From: Kushneria phyllosphaerae
GTDB lineage: Bacteria > Pseudomonadota > Gammaproteobacteria > Pseudomonadales > Halomonadaceae
NCBI RefSeq assembly: GCF_900312995.1
Contig: NZ_ONZI01000002.1
Coordinates: forward strand, 1-64,000
Length of the DNA stretch: 64,000 nt
Direction of reading: 5' to 3'
A model generated the notes under the pieces. That model was not told the DNA's origin. It did no database searches and saw only the letters and a list, made by a program, of their open reading frames with translations. The position numbers and the translations under genes are program-made. Positions 28,773 through 38,070 of the stretch are shown piece after piece (the stretch's first letter is position 1; every line of letters starts with the position of its first letter).

Positions 28773-30221
28773 TCAGTTTGGCGAAGGAAAGGAAGGGAGC
28801 CGCGCATGTGCCATATGCTGCACCAGTCGAATCACCTGAGCGCTATAGCCAAACTCATTGTCGTACCATACATACAGCACAATATTTTTGCCGTCAACAA
28901 TGGTGGCCTTGCCATCCACGATGCCACCGTGACGGTTACCCACGAAATCCGACGACACCACTTCAGGCGAGTCAACAAAATCGATCTGACGACGCAGTTT
29001 TGAGTCGATCGACATTTCGCGCAGATAGCCGTTCAGGGCTTCCCGATCACACGCCGTTTCAAGCGTGAGATTCAAAATGGCCATGGAGACGTTCGGAATG
29101 GGCACTCGAATGGCATTGCCGGTCAGCTTGCCGGCAAGTTCCGGCAGTGCTCTGGTCACTGCTTTTGCAGCCCCGGTTTCGGTCAACACCATGTTCATTG
29201 GCGCACTGCGTCCACGACGCTCGGCCTTGTGGTAATTGTCGGTCAGGTTCTGATCGTTGGTATAGGCATGAACCGTTTCAACATGACCACGCTCAATGCC
29301 ATAACGATCCGACAGGCATTTCAGTACCGGCACAATGGCATTGGTAGTACATGACGCCGCCGACAGGATCCGCTCATCCTCATCGGTGTCCTGTTCATTG
29401 ATGCCGTAGACGATATTCTTGATATCGCCCTTGCCCGGCGCCGTCAGCAGTACGCGCGCCACACCCTTCGAGGAGAGATGCCTTTCAAGCCCTTTCCGGT
29501 CGCGCCAGTTGCCGGTGTTATCCACCACAATAGCGTTATCGATGCCGTAGGCCGTGTAATCGATGCTGTCAGGAGATTCCGCGCGAATAAACTGGATATA
29601 GTTGCCGTTGGCGATAATGGCATCGTTATCGTGATCCAGCGTCAGCGTTCCCGGAAAAGGCCCGTGAATGGAGTCACGACGCAGCAGGCTGGCCCGCTTC
29701 TCCAGATCGGAGCTGTCTCCGCGCACGACCACCGCACGCAATCGCAGCGTTCGCCCGCCACCAATGCGCTCGATCAGCAGTCTGGCGAGCAACCGGCCGA
29801 TACGGCCAAAGCCATAAAGCACCACATCGCGCGGTTGCGCTGGCGCACCCTTGCCCTGCTGGCCCACGATGGGATCAAGCGTTTTTCTTAAAAACCCCAT
29901 CACATCGTGTTCGCCGCTACGCTTGTAAGCCACGGCCAGCTTGCCGATATCGATATGGGCAGGACCGGGCTCAAGCTCGATCAGTCGTTTGAGCAGCGCA
30001 AAGGTATCGCCAACCTCCAGCTCGACGTTTTCAGCATGACGAGCGTAGCGATGATGCTTTAATAACTGGATGACCGACTGATTCACCATGGAACGGCCAT
30101 ACATCAGCGGCACCACCTGACAGGTCCGATAGAGACGCCCCAGCAACGGGATCATCTCTTCGGCCAGTGCTTCCTGCGCCTGCCACTGCTGCAGACACAT
30201 TTCTTCTTTTTCCATACTCAC
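28773..30221 (-). CDS. gap: Glyceraldehyde-3-phosphate dehydrogenase, long form
   Basis: 482-aa phosphorylating GAPDH with an extra N-terminal region of about 130 residues before the Rossmann motif YGFGRIGR. Catalytic Cys291 in ASCTTNA; HAYTNDQNL holds the following conserved segment; C-terminus YVWYDNEFGYS. The N-terminal extension (RTCQVVPLMYGR, HAENVELEVGD) has no domain I recognise. The start is GTG 30221 (AAGGA 8 nt upstream) or the ATG two codons later. An equivalent long gap lies next to mfd in Pseudomonas by recollection. Not the short glycolytic type, so a gluconeogenic or regulatory preference is possible. Confidence 0.9.
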   Translation of the reverse strand: MSMEKEEMCLQQWQAQEALAEEMIPLLGRLYRTCQVVPLMYGRSMVNQSVIQLLKHHRYARHAENVELEVGDTFALLKRLIELEPGPAHIDIGKLAVAYKRSGEHDVMGFLRKTLDPIVGQQGKGAPAQPRDVVLYGFGRIGRLLARLLIERIGGGRTLRLRAVVVRGDSSDLEKRASLLRRDSIHGPFPGTLTLDHDNDAIIANGNYIQFIRAESPDSIDYTAYGIDNAIVVDNTGNWRDRKGLERHLSSKGVARVLLTAPGKGDIKNIVYGINEQDTDEDERILSAASCTTNAIVPVLKCLSDRYGIERGHVETVHAYTNDQNLTDNYHKAERRGRSAPMNMVLTETGAAKAVTRALPELAGKLTGNAIRVPIPNVSMAILNLTLETACDREALNGYLREMSIDSKLRRQIDFVDSPEVVSSDFVGNRHGGIVDGKATIVDGKNIVLYVWYDNEFGYSAQVIRLVQHMAHARLPSFPSPN

Positions 30222-30333
30222 GTCAGGTTTCCTTGCAGTGATCGAAAACCTGCAGCGCCTGCCCTTTTTTTAGGTGATATCCATTGCGGTATCGTGGGCA
30301 CTCTCTCGGCAGCTGCAATCTTAAAGTGGCGGC

Positions 30334-30362
30334 ATTATCAAAAGAGCACCGCCTTGTCACAA
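30334..30362 (-). promoter_or_regulatory. Candidate gap promoter
   Basis: On the minus strand TTGTGA (30362-30357), 17-nt spacer, GATAAT (30339-30334). Confidence 0.5.
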
Positions 30363-30367
30363 TGGTT

Positions 30368-30398
30368 GTGTAGTCGCAAACATGTAGCCCGACTACAC
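30368..30398. promoter_or_regulatory. Perfect 9-bp palindrome between gap and mfd
   Basis: GTGTAGTCG (30368-30376) and CGACTACAC (30390-30398), 13 nt apart, half-site centres two helical turns apart. It sits just upstream of the gap -35 and before a TTGACA (30410-30415) facing mfd, the position expected of an activator or shared operator. The rest of the 396-bp gap (30222-30617) shows no gene. Confidence 0.45.
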
Positions 30399-30617
30399 CA
30401 AAGGATCGGTTGACAAGCTTTCCGTGCGGCGCCATGACGGGTCACAAGCGTTTTATCGATACCCGAAACCACATCATGAGCGCCGTCACGACAGGACGTG
30501 ATACGGCACGATAGCCAACTCAAATGTCCCGGGAATGACAGACTTCAAGGCAAACCTCTTTCATATCGACGATACTGTCCGCATTTTGTCATTGTGCCCA
30601 TCGATCTGAAGTGAACC

Positions 30618-33600
30618 ATGCCATCGCATAGCCACACCATCAGCCCTCTTTCGCCCCCAGCACTTGCCTCTGCCCGGGAAAACACACGCTGGCGACTGCC
30701 CGAGGGCAGCGCTGATGCGCTTGCCATGGCTCATCTGGCCAGCGCCGAAAAGACGCCGCTGCTCGTCATCACACCGGATTCGGCCAGCGCTCAGCGCATG
30801 GCACTGGCGCTGCGCTTTTTCAGCGATCAGGAAGTACTGGTCTTTCCCGACTGGGAAACACTGCCCTATGACAGCTTCTCACCGCATCAGGACATCGTCT
30901 CTGAACGGCTTCGCACCCTGAGACAGCTTCACCATCAGTACCAGGCGGTCATTCTGGCGCCCATCAACACCCTTATGCAGCGCCTGCCGCCAACCGATTA
31001 TGTCGCCGTCCAGGCCCTGCATCTGGAAAAGGGCATGTCGCTGAACCGTGAGCATTTTCGCGGCCAGCTTCATCGGGCCGGATATCGCGCCGTTGAAACC
31101 GTCTATGAACCCGGGGAATACGCCTTTCGTGGCGCCTTGATCGATCTTTACCCGGTCGGCAGCGAGCAGCCGCTTCGCATTGACCTGTTTGATGACGAGA
31201 TCGACACCCTGCGTCATTTCGACCCGGACACACAGCGCTCCAGCGAGCGTACCGAGCGCATTGAGCTGCTGCCGGCACACGAATACCCCCTGACGCAGGA
31301 CGCCATTGCCCGTTTTCGCGAAGGCTTTGAGACACTTTTTGATGTTGATCCGCGTCATTGTCCGCTCTATCTGGATGCGCTGCAGGGCATCCCCTCTCCG
31401 GGGCTTGAGCAGTATCTGCCGCTGTTTTTCGAACACACGGCAACGCTTTTTGACCATATTGGCGATCAACTGCGCTGCGCCTTGATGCCGGGCAGCTTTG
31501 AAGCGGCCGAAAGCCACTGGCAGTCCATCACCGGACGGTTTGAAAATCTTGGGGTGGATCCCACTCGACCGCTACTGCCCCCGGTAAAGGCCTTTGTACC
31601 GGTGGCCGAGCTCTTCGGACAGATCAACCGCTACCCGCGACTTCAGTGGCGCACCGATGAAGAAGGCGCCCCCGTCGAAGGCGCTGTACTGCCCGACATT
31701 GCCATCGACGCCCGTGCTGCCAAACCGCTGGCGTCGCTGGAACAGTTTCTCAAAAGCCATGATGATCTTCGCGTGCTGTTCGTGGCGGAATCGAGGGGCC
31801 GGCAGGAAGCCCTGCACGAGGCTCTGGCGCCCTTGAACCTTTCCCTGGGGGATACGGACAGCTGGCAAAGCTTTCTCGAGGCCAGCCAGCCTCATGCGCT
31901 CGTTGAGGGCGGCCTTGAGCGTGGACTCTGGCTGGAAAGCGAAAAGCTGCTGGTACTGACTGAAACCGAACTGTATGGCGAGGTCGTGCGTCAGAGTCGG
32001 CGTCGAAGTCGTGCCACGGACGACAACGAGCTGGCCATACGCCACCTTTCCGAACTCAGGGAAGGTGCACCGGTCGTTCACAAGGCACACGGGGTCGGCC
32101 GCTATCTGGGCCTTGAAACCCTACACGCCGGCGGCATGCCGGCTGAATTTCTGACGCTGGAATACGCCAGCGGCGCACGCCTTTACGTGCCGGTCGACAG
32201 CCTTCATCTGATTTCGCGCTACGCCGGCGCCAGTGATGAAAGCGCCCCCCTGCACAAGCTGGGTAGCGATCAGTGGGAAAAGGCGCGCCGCAAGGCAGCC
32301 GAGAAGGTTCGCGATACAGCGGCCGAGCTGCTGGATGTCTATGCCCGACGCGAGGCGCGTGAAGGTTTTGCCTGCGAACCGCCCGGGCAGGAATACGCGC
32401 GCTTTGCGGCCACCTTCCCGTTTGAGGAAACGCCAGATCAGCGCATGGCCATTGACGCTGTCATCCATGACATGACCTCGTCACAACCGATGGACCGCGT
32501 GGTCTGCGGTGATGTCGGCTTTGGCAAGACGGAAGTGGCGATGCGAGCGGCCTTTCTGGCCGTCCAGTCCGGCCGCCAGGTGGCCGTGCTGGTGCCGACA
32601 ACGCTGCTGGCCCAGCAGCATTTTGACAACTTCCGTGACCGCTTCGCCGATTCGGCCATCAATATCGATATCCTGTCACGCTTTCAGGGCGGCAAGCTGC
32701 AGTCACAGACGCTGGAACGTCTCAATGATGGCCGCATCGATATCGTCATTGGTACGCACAAGTTGCTGGGCAAGGAACTTGAGTTTGCCAATCTGGGGCT
32801 GGTCATCATTGATGAAGAACACCGCTTCGGTGTGCATCAAAAGGAAAAGCTCAAGACGCTTCGTGCCGAAGTCGACATTCTGACCCTGACCGCCACACCC
32901 ATCCCGCGAACGCTGTCGATGGCCATGAGTGGCATGCGAGACCTGTCCATCATTGCCACACCCCCGGCGCGCCGGCTGTCGGTCAAGACCTTCGTGCAGC
33001 AGCGCAATCAGGCCGTTCTCAAGGAGGCCGTGCTGCGCGAACTGCTTCGAGGGGGTCAGGTCTACTACCTGCACAATGAGGTCAAATCGATCGAAGCCAC
33101 GGCTGAAAAGGTGCGCGAACTGGTGCCAGATGCCCGCGTGGGCGTCGCCCATGGCCAGATGGCCGAGCGCGCCCTGGAGCGTGCGATGTCGGACTTCTAT
33201 CACAAGCGTTTCAACGTGCTGGTGTGCTCCACCATCATTGAAACCGGCATCGATGTGCCCAGCGCCAACACCATCATCATCGAGCGTGCCGACAAGTTCG
33301 GCCTGGCCCAGCTCCACCAGTTGCGCGGTCGTGTGGGTCGTTCACACCATCAGGCCTACGCCTACCTGCTCACCCCGCCGCCCAAACAGATCACCACCGA
33401 TGCGACCAAGCGCCTGGAGGCCATTACTCAGGCAGAAGATCTGGGCGCAGGCTTTACGCTTGCCAGCCACGATCTGGAAATTCGCGGTGCCGGGGAACTA
33501 CTGGGCGAAGAGCAAAGCGGTCAAATCGAGACCATCGGCTACAGCCTTTACATGGAAATGCTCGACCGCGCCGTCAATGCCATTCGAAGCGGCAAGACGC

Positions 33601-34067
33601 CCAACATCGAAGCACCCATGTCGGAAGGCGTGGACATCAGTCTGGGACTGCCGGCACTGATCCCCGAAGAGTACATGCATGACGTTCAGCAGCGTCTGGT
33701 CATGTACAAGCGGATCAGCAATGCCAAAAATGATGGCGAGCTACGTGAACTGCAGGTCGAAATGATCGACCGCTTCGGGATGCTGCCGGAGCCGGTCAAG
33801 CATCTCTTCCGCCAGGCTACCCTTCGCTTCAAGGCCGAGCGTCTGGGGATTACACGACTGGAGGCAGGCGACAAGCGTGGCCGTATACAGTTCGGTGCCG
33901 ATACTTCGGTTGACCCGATGACGCTGGTCAAGATGATGCAGAAAGCACCCGACCAGTACCGCCTTGATGGTGCTGACACCCTGCGCTTTGAAAAACCCAT
34001 GGAGAAGGCCGAGACCCGCTTTGCCGCTGTCGAATCCCTGCTGGAGCATTTCAACCAGAAGTCATGA
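30618..34067 (+). CDS. mfd: Transcription-repair coupling factor Mfd
   Basis: 1149-aa DNA translocase that removes RNA polymerase stalled at lesions and recruits UvrA. N-terminal UvrB-homology region (about 1-340), RNA-polymerase-interacting CarD-like domain (about 475-545, GAPVVHKAHGVGRYLGL), superfamily 2 helicase with Walker A GDVGFGKT (631-638), DEEH (732-735) and TATPIPRTL, and a C-terminal TRCF domain. Start at ATG 30618; family length is 1148 in E. coli. Monocistronic with its own terminator. Confidence 0.97.
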   Translation: MPSHSHTISPLSPPALASARENTRWRLPEGSADALAMAHLASAEKTPLLVITPDSASAQRMALALRFFSDQEVLVFPDWETLPYDSFSPHQDIVSERLRTLRQLHHQYQAVILAPINTLMQRLPPTDYVAVQALHLEKGMSLNREHFRGQLHRAGYRAVETVYEPGEYAFRGALIDLYPVGSEQPLRIDLFDDEIDTLRHFDPDTQRSSERTERIELLPAHEYPLTQDAIARFREGFETLFDVDPRHCPLYLDALQGIPSPGLEQYLPLFFEHTATLFDHIGDQLRCALMPGSFEAAESHWQSITGRFENLGVDPTRPLLPPVKAFVPVAELFGQINRYPRLQWRTDEEGAPVEGAVLPDIAIDARAAKPLASLEQFLKSHDDLRVLFVAESRGRQEALHEALAPLNLSLGDTDSWQSFLEASQPHALVEGGLERGLWLESEKLLVLTETELYGEVVRQSRRRSRATDDNELAIRHLSELREGAPVVHKAHGVGRYLGLETLHAGGMPAEFLTLEYASGARLYVPVDSLHLISRYAGASDESAPLHKLGSDQWEKARRKAAEKVRDTAAELLDVYARREAREGFACEPPGQEYARFAATFPFEETPDQRMAIDAVIHDMTSSQPMDRVVCGDVGFGKTEVAMRAAFLAVQSGRQVAVLVPTTLLAQQHFDNFRDRFADSAINIDILSRFQGGKLQSQTLERLNDGRIDIVIGTHKLLGKELEFANLGLVIIDEEHRFGVHQKEKLKTLRAEVDILTLTATPIPRTLSMAMSGMRDLSIIATPPARRLSVKTFVQQRNQAVLKEAVLRELLRGGQVYYLHNEVKSIEATAEKVRELVPDARVGVAHGQMAERALERAMSDFYHKRFNVLVCSTIIETGIDVPSANTIIIERADKFGLAQLHQLRGRVGRSHHQAYAYLLTPPPKQITTDATKRLEAITQAEDLGAGFTLASHDLEIRGAGELLGEEQSGQIETIGYSLYMEMLDRAVNAIRSGKTPNIEAPMSEGVDISLGLPALIPEEYMHDVQQRLVMYKRISNAKNDGELRELQVEMIDRFGMLPEPVKHLFRQATLRFKAERLGITRLEAGDKRGRIQFGADTSVDPMTLVKMMQKAPDQYRLDGADTLRFEKPMEKAETRFAAVESLLEHFNQKS

Positions 34068-34112
34068 CGCTCTTACGGCGCTAGTCGGGTACATGCGGGA
34101 CTAACGCATACG

Positions 34113-34144
34113 AAAAAGGGCCGGCCCTAGATGGCCGGCCCTTT
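34113..34144. terminator. Terminator after mfd
   Basis: 9-bp perfect stem GGGCCGGCC (34118-34126) / GGCCGGCCC (34133-34141), loop CTAGAT; five A on the left give a T-run on the minus strand for the convergent phosphoribosyltransferase gene, three T on the right for mfd. Confidence 0.85.
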
Positions 34145-34229
34145 GGGCTTCATGTCTGCAGCGCGTTACTTCGCATGCTGGAATCGAGTGCTCTAATGCT
34201 CTGACACTTGAGAGACTTGTCCGCCGAAG

Positions 34230-34823
34230 TTAGAGACCGCGCGGGGCAAAGATGCCCGGGGCGTTACGCCAGTAGCCCTTGTAATCCATACCGAAACCGA
34301 AGACATAACGGTCCTCGACTTCCAGGCCACAATAGTCCGCCTTGAGGTCAGGAACCGCCTTGCGATCGTGCATCTTCTCGACCAGCACGGCCGATGACAC
34401 ACTGGCCGCCCCTGCTTGGTGGCAATATTCGAGAATGGAGGCAAGGGTTGCCCCCTCATCCAGAATGTCATCCACGATCACCACGTGACGCCCTGCCATG
34501 GGCACTTCAGGAGACACACGCCAGAACAGCTCACCACCGCGCAGACCGCCGCGATAGCGCGTGGCGTGGAGATAATCCACTTCCAGCGGAAAGCCCAGAC
34601 GGGTCAGCAGATGGCCGGTCGTGATCAGACCGCCATTCATCACGCAATAGAACACCGGCATGCTGTCAGAGAGAGACTGCGTCAGTCGCTCGGCCATGTC
34701 ATCCAGCGCCCTTTCAACCGCAGGAAGATCGATCAGGCAATCTGCCTCATCCATCAAAACCTTCATATCGTTGTGATACTGGGCTATCTCGAGGTGACCA
34801 TCATGCTGTTCAGGCATCGCCAT
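34230..34823 (-). CDS. hpt: Hypoxanthine-guanine phosphoribosyltransferase
   Basis: Purine salvage enzyme making IMP or GMP from base and PRPP. PRPP-binding motif VVIVDDILDEGAT, upstream CVMNGGL flexible-loop region, and C-terminal DRYVFGFGMDYKGYWRN. About 197 aa. Start taken as ATG 34823 (or 34817 two codons later): the conserved part begins shortly after, and it overlaps the end of the upstream channel gene by 8-14 nt. A long in-frame upstream extension lies inside that gene and is rejected. Confidence 0.92.
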   Translation of the reverse strand: MAMPEQHDGHLEIAQYHNDMKVLMDEADCLIDLPAVERALDDMAERLTQSLSDSMPVFYCVMNGGLITTGHLLTRLGFPLEVDYLHATRYRGGLRGGELFWRVSPEVPMAGRHVVIVDDILDEGATLASILEYCHQAGAASVSSAVLVEKMHDRKAVPDLKADYCGLEVEDRYVFGFGMDYKGYWRNAPGIFAPRGL

Positions 34824-36093
34824 CTGACTCACTGTTGTGTTCGGTATCAAATGGGGCAGGCTGCCCCTTGTTTTGCTTCCCCGAACGGCTTCTGGAGGTC
34901 GACCGGGAATTTTGAGGGGCGCTATCCTGCCGGGAATCCCCTTCAGACTCAAGGTCTTCCTGCTGCGCCCTCTGACCAAGGCGCACCTCATCGGGAACAT
35001 AAATTCTTGAAGCAGGCAGGGCCAGCTCTGTGCCATGCCGATAGATGATGTCGCGTACGGCGAGCAGTATGCGCTGGCGAGTCTCGTTATAACGCTGCCA
35101 GTCAGTGACACTGCTCAATGCGTAGATCATCAGATTAAGTGAATAGTCACCATACTGATTGAACGTCACCGTGATCAGCTCATCGCTGTTGATCTCGTCA
35201 TCCTGGTCGAGCATCTCACGTATGTCGCTGGTGATCGCTTCAATGGCACCGGCATCCTGATAGCGGATGCCAACGTTCTCCCAGAGAAGGCGTGCCTGCA
35301 TACGGGAAGGTGTCTCGATGGTAATCCGACTGAACGCTGCATTGGGCACATAGATGGGCGGCCCGGCAAAGGTACGAATACGGGTCAGACGCCAGCCGAT
35401 ATCTTCAACCACGCCCTCTATTTCACGATCGGGTGAGCGAATCCAGTGCCCTACCTGAAAAGGCTTGTCCAGGTGAATGACCATTCCCCCGAAGAAATTG
35501 GCCATGACATCTCGCGCGGCAAAGCCCACCAGCAAACCACCTGCACCGCCGACTGCCAGAATGCTGGACATGTTGACTCCCAGCAGCTGCATGGCCAGCA
35601 GCAGGACGACGATCAGCGTGACCGCTCCGACAATCTTGGTCACCGCCGAGGCCGTGGTCTGATCCACCGGGGTCGACTTCGAGCTGCCGGGCGGAAAGAC
35701 CAGTCGCTGCTCGAGACGCTGCATCAGCCGGGTTTCGCCCCAGAACACCAATACCAGGGTGATCATGCCAAACGCCAGGGCCATATAGCGACTGACCCCT
35801 TCGAACTCGATTTCCCGAGCCACCAGGGTCAGGATCATGCATAACGCACCGCTCCAGAGCCACACCCGAAAGGGCATCCGAAAGCCATGCACCAGGGCAT
35901 CATCCCAGCGCCTTGGACTATCACGCAGACGGCGCTCCAGCCGACGCAGCAGTATTGCCGACACGATATCGACCACTACGGTCAAAAACGCCAGACCGAT
36001 CAGCATGGCGGCCCAGCCAGGCAGGCCGAACAGCTGATCCATGCGGTCGCGCATATCGGTGAGCAGGTCCTGCCAGAGTGCAGTGGCTTCCAT
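34810..36093 (-). CDS. MscS-family mechanosensitive channel (YbdG/MscM-like)
   Basis: 427-aa inner-membrane channel expected to open on hypoosmotic shock. Four or five N-terminal helices lead to the pore helix LAVGGAGGLLVGFAARDVMANFFGGMVI and the MscS beta domain (HWIRSPDREIEGVVEDIGWRLT-type). The last 65 residues are a disordered Ser/Arg/Gln-rich tail. Sits between nagZ and hpt; AAAGG lies 9 nt before the ATG. In a halotolerant organism such a channel would help survive dilution. Confidence 0.9.
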   Translation of the reverse strand: MEATALWQDLLTDMRDRMDQLFGLPGWAAMLIGLAFLTVVVDIVSAILLRRLERRLRDSPRRWDDALVHGFRMPFRVWLWSGALCMILTLVAREIEFEGVSRYMALAFGMITLVLVFWGETRLMQRLEQRLVFPPGSSKSTPVDQTTASAVTKIVGAVTLIVVLLLAMQLLGVNMSSILAVGGAGGLLVGFAARDVMANFFGGMVIHLDKPFQVGHWIRSPDREIEGVVEDIGWRLTRIRTFAGPPIYVPNAAFSRITIETPSRMQARLLWENVGIRYQDAGAIEAITSDIREMLDQDDEINSDELITVTFNQYGDYSLNLMIYALSSVTDWQRYNETRQRILLAVRDIIYRHGTELALPASRIYVPDEVRLGQRAQQEDLESEGDSRQDSAPQNSRSTSRSRSGKQNKGQPAPFDTEHNSESDGDA

Positions 36094-36130
36094 AAAGAGG
36101 GACCTTTCAGGTCATGGGTGCGTTTGGTCG

Positions 36131-37180
36131 TTAGTCAGACCGTGTGTCGATCTGCTGAAGGCTGTCATATGTGCACTGCCAGCGCGGCAGCGCCCTGAGC
36201 GCTTCAAGCGTCAAGCGCTCACCGCTGAAATGAAGCCTGCCCAGACGCTGACGGGCTTCCGGCGCCATCTCATGCCGGGCCAGCCTGTCGCGAGCACGGG
36301 CAGCGGCTTCGGGGTCGTTGCATAAAAGGGTCAGGTCACAGCCGGCCGCAAGCGCCGCCATGACGCGCTCGCCGGGGCCCCCGGCCATCGCTGCGCCTTC
36401 CATGGAAAGATCGTCGGAAACAATCACGCCCTCAAAACCGATGTCGTGACGAAGATATTCCAGCCAGCGCTTTGAGAAACCGGCGGGGCGATCATCGACC
36501 TGGGTAAAACGCACGTGCGCCGGCATGATGCCGGTCAGGCGATCAGACAGCGAACGAAAGGGAATCAGGTCGTGTGACTCGAGCGCTTCAAGCGTTCGGG
36601 TATCTTCCGGCATCACAAGATGTGAATCGAGCGTGACCCCGCCATGACCCGGAAAGTGCTTGCCGACACTGGCCATCCCGGCCTCTTCAAACCCTTCAAT
36701 AAAGGCACCGGCCAGCGCGGTGACATGCTGCGGATCATCAGAGAAGGCACGATTGCCGATGGCCGGGCAACGGGCGTCGTCCAGATCCAGTACCGGCGCA
36801 AAGGAAAAATCAGCGCCGCAGGCCGCCATTTCCATGGCCAGCAGCCATCCGGTATCCCGGGCAAGCAACAGCGCCTCATCGGGCAGGCGACGATAGTACT
36901 GCCCCAGATGCGCCATCGGCGGCAGCGTAGTGACGCCATTGCGAAGACGCTGAACACGCCCGCCTTCCTGATCAATGGCAATCACGATGTTCGAACGGCA
37001 GCGGCGAATGTCATCACACAGCTTTCGCATCTGCTCGGGGGACTCGACATTGCGCGCAAAGAGAATGATCCCCCCCACGCAAGGGTCGGAAAGCCAGCCT
37101 CGCTCCACGTCATTCAGACGCGTGCCCTCAATGTCGCACATGAGAGGGCCACCAAAGGTTTCAGCCCCGGAATCGATCAT
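36131..37180 (-). CDS. nagZ: Beta-N-acetylhexosaminidase NagZ
   Basis: Glycoside hydrolase family 3 enzyme that removes GlcNAc from anhydro-muropeptides in cytoplasmic peptidoglycan recycling. Signature KHFPGHGGVTLDSH (NAG-binding and catalytic His loop), DQEGGRVQRL, and catalytic Asp in VIVSDDLSMEGA. 349 aa. ATG overlaps the stop of the psrA-like gene as ATGA. Confidence 0.95.
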   Translation of the reverse strand: MIDSGAETFGGPLMCDIEGTRLNDVERGWLSDPCVGGIILFARNVESPEQMRKLCDDIRRCRSNIVIAIDQEGGRVQRLRNGVTTLPPMAHLGQYYRRLPDEALLLARDTGWLLAMEMAACGADFSFAPVLDLDDARCPAIGNRAFSDDPQHVTALAGAFIEGFEEAGMASVGKHFPGHGGVTLDSHLVMPEDTRTLEALESHDLIPFRSLSDRLTGIMPAHVRFTQVDDRPAGFSKRWLEYLRHDIGFEGVIVSDDLSMEGAAMAGGPGERVMAALAAGCDLTLLCNDPEAAARARDRLARHEMAPEARQRLGRLHFSGERLTLEALRALPRWQCTYDSLQQIDTRSD

Positions 37181-37905
37181 GAATGCGTTCCTGTTCTGGG
37201 ATGGGAAATCGTCTCGCGGTCCGCACAGGACGTCGACATGCCACTGGTATCAACCTCGGTCACCGGGGCGCGCAAGGCATGCAGAGCGACCGGTTTTAAC
37301 CGCTGAGCCAGCTCTCGGATGGTGATGCGCTGATGATAGTCATGCTCTGCGATGTCGCGCAGCGTATTGAGACCGGACAGGGTAAAGATGACCGACCCCA
37401 GCATGAAATGCAGCCGCCAGAAACGTTCGTCGTCGGCCAGCTCCGGGGTCGCCTGCCTAAGAAGCTTCAAAAAGCGCGAAAAGATATCACCGTAACGGCT
37501 GCGAAGCTCTTCACGAAGATGGCGCTGAGCCTGCGAATAGGCGAGCCCCAGAAGCTTCATGAAGGTTCTGAGATCATGACTTTCAGAGGGCATTTCCAGC
37601 ACGCTGATAAAAAGCGTATCGAGAAGCCGGTCAAGATCTGATGATCTCGCCTCGTCTGCCTCCAGCCTATCCAGCCTATCCAGCCTATCCAGCCTCTGAT
37701 GGAGATCTGCACTGAAAGGGTCCAGATATCGGAAAAACACTGCCTGTATTAGGGCCTGCTTGGAGCCGAAGTGATAATTGACAGCGGCCAGATTGACTTC
37801 AGCACGACCCGTGATCCGACGCAGGGAAGTTTCGGAAAAGCCATGTTCGGCAAACAGTACTTCCGCCGCATCAAGGATTCGGGTCACGGTATCGGATGGC
37901 ACCAT
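37177..37905 (-). CDS. psrA: TetR-family regulator, PsrA-like
   Basis: 242-aa repressor/activator. N-terminal helix-turn-helix TRILDAAEVLFAEHGFSETSLRRITGRAEVNLAAVNYHFGSKQAL matches the PsrA pattern; in Pseudomonas PsrA senses long-chain fatty acids and controls beta-oxidation and rpoS. Start chosen at ATG 37905; a 102-residue extension upstream runs through the lexA promoter and is rejected. It diverges from lexA and overlaps nagZ, as in Pseudomonas. Residues about 70-82 contain an in-frame RLD repeat. Confidence 0.85.
   Translation of the reverse strand: MVPSDTVTRILDAAEVLFAEHGFSETSLRRITGRAEVNLAAVNYHFGSKQALIQAVFFRYLDPFSADLHQRLDRLDRLDRLEADEARSSDLDRLLDTLFISVLEMPSESHDLRTFMKLLGLAYSQAQRHLREELRSRYGDIFSRFLKLLRQATPELADDERFWRLHFMLGSVIFTLSGLNTLRDIAEHDYHQRITIRELAQRLKPVALHALRAPVTEVDTSGMSTSCADRETISHPRTGTHS
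37663..37698. repeat. In-frame 9-bp tandem repeat in the psrA-like gene
   Basis: Three exact copies of CAGCCTATC (37663-37689) and a fourth variant CAGCCTCTG, encoding RLDRLDRLD on the minus strand at the end of the helix following the DNA-binding domain. Copy-number change would keep the frame and alter linker length. Confidence 0.85.
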
Positions 37906-38008
37906 GGAAAATATCAGTTCTCTGTCATGAAATGAAAACGTGCAGACCAGCTCATGATGGTAGCACCATTGCCGGCTGGCACCTGCACGGGAGACAGTAT
38001 CGAAGCGC

Positions 38009-38058
38009 TTGCATTGATCTGATGACTGGATACAATCACATACTGTATACATCAACAA
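38009..38058 (+). promoter_or_regulatory. lexA promoter with two LexA-box-like sites
   Basis: TTGCAT (38009-38014), 16 nt, TACAAT (38031-38036). CTGGATACAATCACAT (38026-38041) covers the -10, and CTGTATACATCAACAA (38043-38058) covers the start site; both fit CTG-N10-CAG in the left half and deviate in the right half (CAT, CAA). Autorepression is inferred. Confidence 0.6.
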
Positions 38059-38070
38059 TGGCCACTGCAC

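Noticed and set aside
34824..35111. N-terminal extension of hpt into the MscS-like gene
   Set aside because: Lies fully within the channel coding region in another frame and is absent from the enzyme family.
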